Source: Bosea sp. AS-1 (GTDB lineage Bacteria; Pseudomonadota; Alphaproteobacteria; Rhizobiales; Beijerinckiaceae). Taken from it: a stretch of 64,000 nt of DNA. Of this stretch, positions 53,874-63,041 are shown piece after piece. Position 1 is the first letter of the stretch, and the number at the start of each line of letters is the position of its first letter. The notes under the pieces are model-generated. The model worked only from the letters and a program-made list of their open reading frames with translations, was not told where the DNA came from and ran no database searches. Made by a program: the position numbers and the translations under genes. The stretch is from positions 1,026,501 to 1,090,500 of the forward strand of contig NZ_CP022372.1 of assembly GCF_002220095.1 (NCBI RefSeq), given 5' to 3'.

Positions 53874-55460
53874 ATGGCCACCGCGACCTTGAATGCGCCG
53901 GCGGGAGCGCCGCCGGCTTCCGACGCCATTCCGATGCGCCGGATCTTCGCCTTCATGGCGATGGTCTTCGGCATGTTCATGGCGATCCTGGACATCCAGA
54001 TCGTCTCCGCCTCGCTGGCGGAGATCCAGGCCGGCCTGTCCGCATCGTCGGATGAGATTGCCTGGGTGCAGACGGCCTATCTGATCGCGGAAGTGATCAT
54101 GATCCCGCTGTCGGGCTATCTCAGCCGCGCACTCTCGACGCGCGTGTTCTTCTCGATCGCGGCGGCCGGTTTCACCATCTCCAGCGTCCTCTGTGCGACA
54201 GCCTCGTCGATCAACGAGATGATCGTCTGGCGTGCGATCCAGGGCTTCATCGGCGGTGGCATGATCCCCGGCGTCTTCGCCGCGGCCTTCACCATCTTTC
54301 CGCCCTCGAAGCGACCGGTTGTCTCGCCGCTCATCGGTCTCGTGGCGACACTCGCGCCGACGATCGGACCGACGGTGGGTGGCTATCTCAGCCATGCCTT
54401 CTCCTGGCACTGGCTGTTCCTGGTCAATGTCGTGCCTGGTATCGGCGTGACCATCGCGGCCTGGACGCTGATCGATTTCGACAAGCCAGACCACAGTCTG
54501 ATCAAGCGCTTCGACTGGATCGGGCTCGGTGCCATGGCCGCTTTTCTCGGCAGCCTCGAATATGTGCTGGAGGAGGGGACACGGCTGGACTGGTTCCAGA
54601 GCGAGGAGATCATCGTCTTCTCGGTGGTCATGGTGATCGGTGCGGTGCTGTTCTTCTGGCGAGCCCTGACCCGGGACGACCCGCTTGTCGATCTCTACGC
54701 CTTCAAGGACCGCAACTTCGCCTTCGGTTCGCTGTTCTCCTTCTGCATGGGCATCGGCCTCTACGGGCTGACCTATCTCTACCCGGTCTATCTCGGGCGC
54801 ATCCGCGGCTATGATGCGCTGATGATCGGCGAGACGATGTTCGTGACCGGTCTGTGCATGTTCTTCACGGCGCCGATCGCGGGCCGGCTCTCGGCCAAGC
54901 TCGATCCGCGCGTGATGATGATGATCGGGTTCAGCGCCTTCGCGTTGGGAACCTGGATCGCGTCCCGCATCACCTCGGACTGGGACTTCTACGAACTGCT
55001 CTGGCCGCAGGTGCTGCGCGGCTGCGGCCTCATGCTCTGCATGGTGCCGATCAACAACGTTGCGCTCGGCACCTTGCCGCCGCAGCAGCTCAAGAACGCT
55101 TCGGGGCTCTACAACCTGACCCGCAATCTCGGCGGGGCGGTCGGGCTCGCCATCATCAATACGATGCTGAACACCCGCACCGACCTGCACATCACCCGGT
55201 TGCACGAATGGGTCGCAGCAGGGCGGCAGGTCGCGGAGGAAGCGCTTGCGAACACGACGCAACGCTTCAACGATTTTGGCGATGCGGCACAGACGATGGC
55301 GATGGCCGTGCTCAACCAGCGTGTCCACAAGCAGGCGCTGGTCATGGCCTTCGGCGACGTCTTCCTGGGATTGACGGCGATCTTCGCCGGCCTTGTGGTT
55401 CTCTCGGTCTTCCTGAGCAAGCCAAAGCCGGTCGCTGCCGGCGCCGGTGGCGGGCACTGA
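53874..55460 (+). CDS. DHA2-family MFS multidrug transporter (EmrB-like)
   Basis: Drug/proton antiporter of 528 residues with 14 expected membrane segments. MAILDIQIVSASLAEIQAGL in segment 1, WVQTAYLIAEVIMIPLSGYL, RAIQGFIGGGMIPGVFAAAF and GPTVGGYLSH are the DHA2 motifs. It starts 18 bases after the adaptor gene with AAGGAGG, so they form a two-gene operon. It forms a tripartite pump with a TolC-type channel encoded elsewhere. Confidence 0.92.
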   Translation: MATATLNAPAGAPPASDAIPMRRIFAFMAMVFGMFMAILDIQIVSASLAEIQAGLSASSDEIAWVQTAYLIAEVIMIPLSGYLSRALSTRVFFSIAAAGFTISSVLCATASSINEMIVWRAIQGFIGGGMIPGVFAAAFTIFPPSKRPVVSPLIGLVATLAPTIGPTVGGYLSHAFSWHWLFLVNVVPGIGVTIAAWTLIDFDKPDHSLIKRFDWIGLGAMAAFLGSLEYVLEEGTRLDWFQSEEIIVFSVVMVIGAVLFFWRALTRDDPLVDLYAFKDRNFAFGSLFSFCMGIGLYGLTYLYPVYLGRIRGYDALMIGETMFVTGLCMFFTAPIAGRLSAKLDPRVMMMIGFSAFALGTWIASRITSDWDFYELLWPQVLRGCGLMLCMVPINNVALGTLPPQQLKNASGLYNLTRNLGGAVGLAIINTMLNTRTDLHITRLHEWVAAGRQVAEEALANTTQRFNDFGDAAQTMAMAVLNQRVHKQALVMAFGDVFLGLTAIFAGLVVLSVFLSKPKPVAAGAGGGH

Positions 55461-55644
55461 CGGCCATCGCCGCGAGCGAGCCGCTTCTCCGCGGATCTTC
55501 AGCCCTGATGGCCAGTCTTCCGGTCGATCGACGCCGGCCTTGTTACGGATCGCGGCGGTGCACAACGCTGCTCTGCAGCGCGATGTCGCATCCCGCGCGA
55601 TTGACATTCCGGCGACGGTACGACAAATATGTCAGTAATATCAG

Positions 55645-55667
55645 TAGTTTAGATGATTTCTAAACTA
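55645..55667. promoter_or_regulatory. ICE-like iron control palindrome upstream of irr
   Basis: TAGTTTAGA-TGATT-TCTAAACTA: perfect 9-bp arms. The core TTTAGA...TCTAAA matches the iron-control element bound by Irr in rhizobia. It lies 38 bases before the irr start, so Irr may regulate itself. Confidence 0.72.
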
Positions 55668-55704
55668 CGGGGCCGCGAGGCTGGAGAGTGGAAGGCGTTT
55701 TTCG

Positions 55705-56238
55705 ATGAGCGTTCTGGCGAGCAAGGATCGGGAGCAGGCTGTCGCGGCGGAGCATATTCCGTGGCCGCAGAAAAGCCCGACCTCCTGCCCGATCAGCGGG
55801 GTGAAGGCGCGCCTGCGGGCGGCTGGCCTGCGCCCGACGCGCCAGCGTATGGCATTGGGCTGGCTGCTCTTCGCCAAGGGCGACCGTCATGTCAGCGCCG
55901 AGATGCTCTACGAGGAGGCGCTGCGGGCGCGCGAGCCCCTGTCGCTCGCCACGGTCTACAATACGCTGCGCCAGTTCTCCGAAGCCGGGCTGCTGCGCCA
56001 GGTTTCGGTGTCGGGCCCCAAGACCTTCTTCGACACCAACGTCTCGGAACACCACCACTTCTACAATGAAGAGGACGAGACGGTGACCGACATCCCCGGC
56101 TCGATGATCCATGTCTCGGGCCTGCCGGAGGCGCCGGAAGGCATGATGATCTCCTCGGTCGAGGTCATTGTCCGGCTGCGCAATGCCGATGGCGAGGAAG
56201 TCACGACGGCCAAGCGGGTGGCAGGCCATCACGCGTGA
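55705..56238 (+). CDS. irr: Iron response regulator Irr (Fur family)
   Basis: Heme-sensing regulator of iron metabolism, 177 residues. The N-terminus has TSCPISGV with Cys28-Pro29, a heme-regulatory CP motif. The winged helix spans LRAAGLRPTRQRMALGWLLF and SLATVYNTLRQFSEAGLL. The second heme site is SEHHHFYNEED (H116-H118). These features separate Irr from Fur. An ICE-like palindrome precedes the gene and another precedes bfr, so this block probably forms an Irr regulon. The Bfd-like gene overlaps its stop. Confidence 0.93.
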   Translation: MSVLASKDREQAVAAEHIPWPQKSPTSCPISGVKARLRAAGLRPTRQRMALGWLLFAKGDRHVSAEMLYEEALRAREPLSLATVYNTLRQFSEAGLLRQVSVSGPKTFFDTNVSEHHHFYNEEDETVTDIPGSMIHVSGLPEAPEGMMISSVEVIVRLRNADGEEVTTAKRVAGHHA

Positions 56239-56528
56239 TCGTCTGTTCCTGCAACGTCCTGTCCTGCCGGCAGATCAAGGGCACTGTCGGCCCTGACGGT
56301 AGCGGCCCGCGGACCGCAGGTGAGGCTTATGATTGCCTCGGCTGCAGCCCGGATTGCGGGCGCTGCGCACGCGAGGTTCGCTCGATCCTAGCCGAAGCTC
56401 GTGCCGCTTGCGCGACTCAGTGCGATAGCTGTGCCAGCCGCGAGATCGAGTGCGCCGTCCACGTCAGCGTCGGGCGCATGCTGGATGGCATCGCGCTATC
56501 CGAGGACGCCGCGGCGCAGGCTGCCTGA
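56235..56528 (+). CDS. Bacterioferritin-associated ferredoxin-like protein
   Basis: 97-residue [2Fe-2S] protein. C4 and C6 (MIVCSCNVLSC) and the CLGCSPDCGRC cluster (C34, C37, C41, C44) match the BFD-like fold. A cysteine-rich tail (ATQCDSCASREIEC) is unusual for Bfd. It would reduce the ferric core of bacterioferritin to release iron. Its GTG overlaps the irr stop by four bases, so the two are coupled. bfr follows after ~120 bases. Confidence 0.82.
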   Translation: MIVCSCNVLSCRQIKGTVGPDGSGPRTAGEAYDCLGCSPDCGRCAREVRSILAEARAACATQCDSCASREIECAVHVSVGRMLDGIALSEDAAAQAA

Positions 56529-56603
56529 GGCAGCCGCTTCGTCCGGCCGGTGGATTGCCTGGACACGCGTCGTTTTCCCTCTTTCCTTCCGGGATACTCC
56601 TCT

Positions 56604-56628
56604 CTACATTAGGATCATTCTAATGTAG
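56604..56628. promoter_or_regulatory. ICE-like iron control palindrome upstream of bfr
   Basis: CTACATTAG-GATCATT-CTAATGTAG: perfect 9-bp arms. The inner ATTAGGATCATTCTAAT resembles the Irr ICE core. It ends 18 bases before the bfr ATG, a position fit for repression by Irr under iron limitation. Confidence 0.75.
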
Positions 56629-56646
56629 ATCGTGAGGAGCGACGCC

Positions 56647-57141
56647 ATGAAGGGCGACAAGAAGGTCATCGAATATCTCAACCGGGGGCTGCGCTCGGAG
56701 CTCACCGCGATCAATCAGTACTGGCTGCACTACCGGATGCTCGACAATTGGGGGCTGAAGGAGATGGCCAAGACCTGGAAGAAGGAATCGATCGAGGAGA
56801 TGGTCCATGCCGACCGTTTCGTCGACCGCATCCTCTTTCTCGAAGGTTTCCCGAACCTGCAGACGCTTGACCAGCTCCGCATCGGCGAGAACGTCAAGGA
56901 AGTCATCGAATGCGACCTCAAGGCCGAAGTCGAGGCGCGGGCGCTCTACCAGGAAGCTGCCAAATATTGCCGCGACGTCGGTGACTATCCGTCCGAGGAC
57001 CTGTTCAAGGCGCTGATGAAGGACGAGGAAGGTCATATCGACTTCCTCGAGACGCAGCTCGACCTCATCGATCGCGTCGGTCTGGAACTTTACACCCAGA
57101 AGCATATCGGCGGCCTGGAAGGCGACGACCACGAGCACTGA
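56647..57141 (+). CDS. bfr: Bacterioferritin
   Basis: Iron-storage 24-mer subunit, 164 residues. Ferroxidase ligands E18, E51 and H54 are in place ([10 protein letters not shown]), and the heme-ligand methionine is M52. Later ligands lie in [13 protein letters not shown] and [15 protein letters not shown]. The ATG at 56647 has GTGAGGAGC upstream; an ATG at 56632 lies in the palindrome region. It is preceded by an ICE-like box and followed by a bidirectional terminator. Confidence 0.97.
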   Translation: MKGDKKVIEYLNRGLRSELTAINQYWLHYRMLDNWGLKEMAKTWKKESIEEMVHADRFVDRILFLEGFPNLQTLDQLRIGENVKEVIECDLKAEVEARALYQEAAKYCRDVGDYPSEDLFKALMKDEEGHIDFLETQLDLIDRVGLELYTQKHIGGLEGDDHEH

Positions 57142-57200
57142 CGCGGGAGCGAGCGCCGGGTGCATCATCCGGCGCCGTCACGACCGCCAAAGCCCAAGAA

Positions 57201-57227
57201 AAAGGGCCCGCCGATGGCGGGCCCTTT
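57201..57227. terminator. Bidirectional terminator after bfr
   Basis: AAAGGGCCCGCC-GAT-GGCGGGCCCTTT: perfect 12-bp arms with a 3-base loop and A/T ends on both sides. It lies between bfr and the convergent cold-shock gene and would serve both. Confidence 0.93.
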
Positions 57228-57249
57228 GTCGTTTCGAGGTGGTTCTCGA

Positions 57250-57858
57250 TCAGATGAAGCTGATGTTCGACGCTTCCGGCCCCTTGCGGCCGGCGCGGAT
57301 CGAGAAGCGCACGCGCTGACCGTCCATCGGCGGCTGCAGGCCGCTGCGGCTCAGCGAGGAGACATGCAGGAAAACGTCCGGCCCTCCCTTGTCGGGAGCG
57401 ATGAAGCCGAAGCCGCGATCCGAGTTGAAGAACTTGACCGCGCCATCGAAGGGGCCTTCGACCGGGCCGCTGTCGCGGTCCTGAAAGCCGCCGCCACGCG
57501 GGCCGCGATCACGATCCTGGAAGCCGCCGCCGAAATCGTCGCGGGGCGCGCGCGGCGCGAAGCCGCGCGGAGCGGCCGGCGCCGTCTGGGTGGCGGTGGA
57601 GGCGTCGATCTCGTGAACGGCGACGACCTGCAGGCCGCGGCGGCCTTCACCGAGATCGGCGACGATGGTCGCGCCGGGCAGCAGATCCTGCTGGTCCAAC
57701 GGGCCGATCGCCGAGATGTGCAGGAAAACATCGCCCGAGCCGTCGACGGGCGAGGCGAAACCGAACCCCTTCTCGGGGTCGAACCATTTGACTTTGGCTT
57801 CGATATTTTCGTGCGTGACGAAAGGCTGGGCAGCAGGAGGCTTGCGACGATCGAACAT
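57250..57858 (-). CDS. Double cold-shock-domain RNA-binding protein
   Basis: 202-residue protein with two cold-shock domains. Domain 1 (~residues 20-88) has KVKWFDPEKGFGFASP and VFLHISAIG. Domain 2 (~residues 135-200) has AVKFFNSDRGFGFIAP and VFLHVSSLS. The RNP1 and RNP2 aromatic residues needed for RNA binding are intact in both. The linker contains glycine/arginine-rich DRDRGPRGGGF repeats. Two-domain CSPs of this type are common in Hyphomicrobiales and act as RNA chaperones. It is transcribed towards bfr, with a long leader upstream. Confidence 0.93.
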   Translation of the reverse strand: MFDRRKPPAAQPFVTHENIEAKVKWFDPEKGFGFASPVDGSGDVFLHISAIGPLDQQDLLPGATIVADLGEGRRGLQVVAVHEIDASTATQTAPAAPRGFAPRAPRDDFGGGFQDRDRGPRGGGFQDRDSGPVEGPFDGAVKFFNSDRGFGFIAPDKGGPDVFLHVSSLSRSGLQPPMDGQRVRFSIRAGRKGPEASNISFI

Positions 57859-57957
57859 GGAGCTTCAGATATGAGTGACCGGGAGCACGCAACTTAGCTC
57901 ATGCCGGGCGCGCCGTCATCGGGGTCAATGCGAAATTATCGCACGACATTTTCCGTC

Positions 57958-57988
57958 ATTATAGTGCTTTTTTTTACGCCATCCCCAA
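57958..57988 (-). promoter_or_regulatory. Possible promoter of the cold-shock gene
   Basis: On the minus strand TTGGGG (57988-57983) is followed after 19 bases by a perfect TATAAT (57963-57958). The spacer is long but the -10 is exact. Transcription would begin ~90 bases before the gene, leaving a leader typical of cold-shock mRNA. The surrounding 57859-58180 region holds no gene that I can support. Confidence 0.45.
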
Positions 57989-58180
57989 GCCGGTAAACGG
58001 CGTTTGTCATGCGCTTGGTGCATGGATGTTTACTTTATTTGCCGCCTCTTCACGCGCCTACGGCAAAAATGCCGCAGCTGGGCCTCTTGCAATCGCCGCA
58101 ATTGAAGGCGATCTGAAGCGCGGCTAGGGAAGAACGCCTCCTGTTCGATAGCGCGACACGGCGCTGTTCGGGAGATGACA

Positions 58181-58795
58181 ATGACACGATCAACGAAAGT
58201 CCGCGGCAAGGCCGGCCGCGGGGAAATCCGCAGGCTGTGGCTGGCGGAACGCGATCTCTTCAGGGATCATCTGCTGAGACTCGACCCGCTGACGCGGCAG
58301 CAGCGCTTCGGTACGGCCGTGAACGATGCCTTCCTCGACAACTACGCCATGACGACCTTCGGGGTCGGTGGACTGGTCTATGCCTTTATCGAGGATGGCG
58401 TGGTGCGCGGCGCGGCCGAACTGCGCGGCCTTGACGACATCATCGCGCAGACTGGTGAGGCAGCCTTCAGCGTCGAGACCGGCTGGCGCCGCAGCGGCAT
58501 CGGCGGCGAGCTGTTCGCGCGGCTGATTACGGCCGCCCGCAATCGCGGGATCAGGACGCTCTACATGACCTGCTTGCCGGAGAATGCCGCGATGCGGCGG
58601 CTCGCGCAGAAGTTCAAGGCGGATCTGGTTGGCGGCTATGCCGATGTCGAGGGCGTGATCGCCACCGGCGGTCCCACCCCCTTCACCATCCTCGACGAGG
58701 CGCTCGACAACGCCCAGGGCTTCGCCACGCTGGCTCTGTCGCTGCAGAAAGCCTTCTGGCCGACGCGCCTTTTCGCTCGCGCACTCAGAGCGTAG
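58181..58795 (+). CDS. GNAT-family N-acetyltransferase
   Basis: 204-residue acetyltransferase. The acetyl-CoA motif is seen at ETGWRRSGIGGELFARLITA near residues 105-124, followed by RNRGIRTLYMTCLPENAAMR. The substrate is not predictable. GGGAG lies seven bases before the ATG at 58181; an ATG at 58175 is possible. It stands alone, facing the convergent lipoprotein gene with a hairpin between. Confidence 0.83.
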   Translation: MTRSTKVRGKAGRGEIRRLWLAERDLFRDHLLRLDPLTRQQRFGTAVNDAFLDNYAMTTFGVGGLVYAFIEDGVVRGAAELRGLDDIIAQTGEAAFSVETGWRRSGIGGELFARLITAARNRGIRTLYMTCLPENAAMRRLAQKFKADLVGGYADVEGVIATGGPTPFTILDEALDNAQGFATLALSLQKAFWPTRLFARALRA

Positions 58796-58803
58796 GCGCA
58801 CCG

Positions 58804-58840
58804 TCAGATCGTGAGGCGCACGCAGCGCCTTGCGATCTGA
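58804..58840. terminator. Hairpin between convergent genes
   Basis: TCAGATCGTGAGGCGC-ACGCA-GCGCCTTGCGATCTGA: 16-base arms with two adjacent mismatches that can form G-U-type pairs. It sits nine bases after the acetyltransferase stop and before the lipoprotein stop, so it probably ends both transcripts. Confidence 0.65.
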
Positions 58841-58902
58841 TCGCCGTTACGGTGCCATATCGATCCGAAATGCTACTTGCCCCTTCGGACCGGTCGGACG
58901 CC

Positions 58903-59580
58903 TTAGCGATTGAGCGACAGGGCCGCGCCAGACTTGGTCACGGCGCCGTCAAGTGCGTTGCCGCTGGTGGCGCGCAGCCGAGCTGCGACCGTGCCACCCT
59001 GCTGGTAGAGATAGACCTCACCGTCGCGGTAGTCCCAGGCCGTGATCTTCTGGAGATCGCGGTTGGCGCAGCCCGAGGAGCTGGCGCGATAGAGATCGAG
59101 AGTCGGCGCGCTCGACAGCTGCACGCGGCAGGTGCCGCCGGTCGCCTCGCGCGCGGTCCAGCCACCGATCACGTTGTCGCGCGTCGTCGAAGGACGGGCC
59201 GGAGCCGTCGGGCTGGGACCGAGGCCAGCGACCTGGTTGTTGCCCGGCGTGGCCGGAGCCTGGCCCGGCTGGCCCATCGGCGGCTGACCCTGCGGCGCAC
59301 CGGCACCAGGCTCGAAGAACGGATCCTGCCCGGGCACTGCGCCGCCGGCTCCGGGCGGTGGGGCGGAAGCGGCTGGATAACCGCCGGGGGGCGGCAGCGG
59401 CTCGGACGTCACGGGGGCGGACGTCACCGGCGGCGCCGCAGGCAGGACGGGCTGGCTATAGGAGGGCGGGTTCATCACCGGCCCCGAGAAGCGCTGCGAA
59501 CCGGCACAGGCTGTCAAGGCCAGCAGGGGAAGCAGGGCGGTCGCCTTCAGCGCCGGAATAGCGGTCTTCGTCGTCGTCAT
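58903..59580 (-). CDS. Omp19-like lipoprotein with protease-inhibitor (Inh) domain
   Basis: 225-residue outer-membrane lipoprotein. The signal sequence ends in the lipobox LTAC (C25). Residues ~30-130 are proline/glycine-rich. The C-terminal ~95 residues (DNVIGGWTAREATGGTCRVQ, ITAWDYRDGEVYLYQQGGTV, ALDGAVTKSGAALSLNR) match the AprI/Inh domain of Brucella Omp19. Such proteins bind or inhibit proteases. The disordered linker is longer than in Brucella. The ATG at 59580 is preferred over 59595. Confidence 0.82.
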   Translation of the reverse strand: MTTTKTAIPALKATALLPLLALTACAGSQRFSGPVMNPPSYSQPVLPAAPPVTSAPVTSEPLPPPGGYPAASAPPPGAGGAVPGQDPFFEPGAGAPQGQPPMGQPGQAPATPGNNQVAGLGPSPTAPARPSTTRDNVIGGWTAREATGGTCRVQLSSAPTLDLYRASSSGCANRDLQKITAWDYRDGEVYLYQQGGTVAARLRATSGNALDGAVTKSGAALSLNR

Positions 59581-59745
59581 GCGGCGCGATCCCAATCAAT
59601 CTAACTTTGCGTCAGTATCACAGAGCCATAATGAACGCGGCATGAGCATGGTCTAGCCCAACCGGACCCGCTTGCGAACCCGCGAAGTCCGATCTGGTTC
59701 CGCGCCCGCCTCGCGGGCATAGTGCGGCGCTTCGGAAGGACCGCC

Positions 59746-60129
59746 ATGATACCGCTCAACCCGACTTCGATCGCCCCGCCCTTCGCGCGCTACAGCCATG
59801 GCATGGCGGTGCCGGCAGGCTGGCGACTGGCCGTGTGCTCGGGCCAGCTCGGCATAATGGCGGACAGTACGGTACCGCAGGGCGTACGCGAGCAGGCCGA
59901 TCTTTGCTTCGCCAATATCGCCGCGATCCTCGCCGAAGCGCAGATGACGCTCGGCAACATCGTGCGGATCAACGCCTATGTCACCGACCGCGCCCATATG
60001 AAGGGCTATATGGAATCGCGTGACGCGCATGTCGGCGTGCCGCCGCCAGCCTCGACCCTGATGATCGTCTCCGGTTTTACCCGGCCGGAATTCAAGGTCG
60101 AGATCGAAGTGATCGCGGCCGCTCCCTGA
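59746..60129 (+). CDS. RidA/YjgF-family protein
   Basis: 127-residue protein of the RidA superfamily, which hydrolyses reactive enamines and imines in the cytoplasm. It has SHGMAVPAGWRLAVCSGQLG, QADLCFANIAAILAEAQMTL, IVRINAYVTDRAHM and the C-terminal SGFTRPEFKVEIEVIAA. The arginine of the FTRPEFKVEIE region fits the active site of the family, but the subtype is uncertain. GGAAGGA precedes the ATG. It is convergent with acsA. Confidence 0.87.
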   Translation: MIPLNPTSIAPPFARYSHGMAVPAGWRLAVCSGQLGIMADSTVPQGVREQADLCFANIAAILAEAQMTLGNIVRINAYVTDRAHMKGYMESRDAHVGVPPPASTLMIVSGFTRPEFKVEIEVIAAAP

Positions 60130-60151
60130 GAAGCGGCCGCGGAACGGCAAC

Positions 60152-62104
<1,953 letters not shown>

Positions 62105-62289
62105 TTGCAGGCGTCTCCCCGGACAGGGTTCTTGATCGCGATCCCGTCCCCGCCTGACGGCGGGCGCGGTCCCGCTTCCTTTGAATTGGCTGCATCATAG
62201 GATGCAGGCGCGGCGCGGCAAGCGCTTCGCGCTCGCACTTTCGTGTCACAGACTTTCGGCGATGCTGGCCGCTGCCCGTCGCGGTGGGT

Positions 62290-62700
62290 TCAGAGACCGC
62301 CCATCTTGCAGACGATGTCCCATTCCTCGTCCGTCACCGGCTGGACCGAGAGGCGGAAGGAGGTGACGAGGGACATCTTCGCGAGCCGCGGCTCGGCCTT
62401 GACGGCGGCAAGTGTCACCGGCTTCGGCAACGGCTTTACCGCCTTGAAATCGACCAGCACCCAGGGCGGGCCAGCGGCTTCCCAGGGATAGGCCTCGCGG
62501 ATGACCTCGACGATGCCGACGATCTCGAGGCCCTCGTTGGAATGGTAGAAGAAGACCTGGTCGCCCTTCTTCATCGCCATCAGGTTGAGTTTCGCCGTGT
62601 GGTTCTTGACCCCGTCCCAATGCGTGCCCTTCGCGCCGGCCTTGACCTGGTCGTCCCAGGACCAGACCGAGGGTTCGGATTTGATCAGCCAGTGAGCCAT
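62290..62700 (-). CDS. EVE-domain protein
   Basis: 136-residue protein almost wholly one EVE (PUA-like) domain: AHWLIKSEPSVWSWDDQ, WDGVKNHTAKLNLMAMKKGD and FFYHSNEGLEIVGIVEV. EVE domains bind modified bases in RNA or DNA. Its start overlaps the stop of the next upstream small gene (TGATG). It follows gpsA and the small gene on the same strand, a common Hyphomicrobiales order. Confidence 0.92.
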   Translation of the reverse strand: MAHWLIKSEPSVWSWDDQVKAGAKGTHWDGVKNHTAKLNLMAMKKGDQVFFYHSNEGLEIVGIVEVIREAYPWEAAGPPWVLVDFKAVKPLPKPVTLAAVKAEPRLAKMSLVTSFRLSVQPVTDEEWDIVCKMGGL

Positions 62701-63041
62701 CAGGCCTCGTCCTCCTTCAGCGGCACGGGGGGCTGCGAGGCCGCCTCGCCCTGTTCGTTCCAGAACCGCACCATCTCGCGGGTCAATGCAGCGTAGTCCT
62801 TGGGCTCCAGCTCGACTCGGACCTCGCCCTCGCCGAAGGGCAGGATCAGCACGAAGCGATGCGTACCCTCGGCCCGGCGCCGGCGATGCTGGATCACCGG
62901 GCTGGCGATGCGGCCGGCGAGCGGCACGGGGCCGCTTTCGGCGACGAGCTCGGAGCCCGTCGTCTTCTTCACCTCAGCAATGCCACGCGCGATGCGCTTG
63001 CCGAGGTCGGAGAGTTCTCCCGCCATGGCTTCCTCCGTCAT
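62700..63041 (-). CDS. Hypothetical protein, 113 residues
   Basis: Family not recognised. The central part (RIARGIAEVKKTTGSELV, IQHRRRRAEGTHRFVLIL, VRVELEPKDYAALTREMVRF) is charged and helical with a beta-strand core, no signal or membrane segment. Its start overlaps the gpsA stop (ATGA) and its stop overlaps the EVE gene start, so it is translated between the two. A start at 63026 is possible. Confidence 0.72.
   Translation of the reverse strand: MTEEAMAGELSDLGKRIARGIAEVKKTTGSELVAESGPVPLAGRIASPVIQHRRRRAEGTHRFVLILPFGEGEVRVELEPKDYAALTREMVRFWNEQGEAASQPPVPLKEDEA

Noticed and set aside
59653..60150. A 165-residue minus-strand frame over the RidA gene
   Set aside because: RidA on the plus strand has clear family motifs; the reverse frame has none.
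62132..62145. TTGATCGCGATCCC upstream of acsA as an FNR box
   Set aside because: The second half-site is ATCCC rather than ATCAA, and TTGATCG-type words are common in GC-rich alphaproteobacterial DNA.
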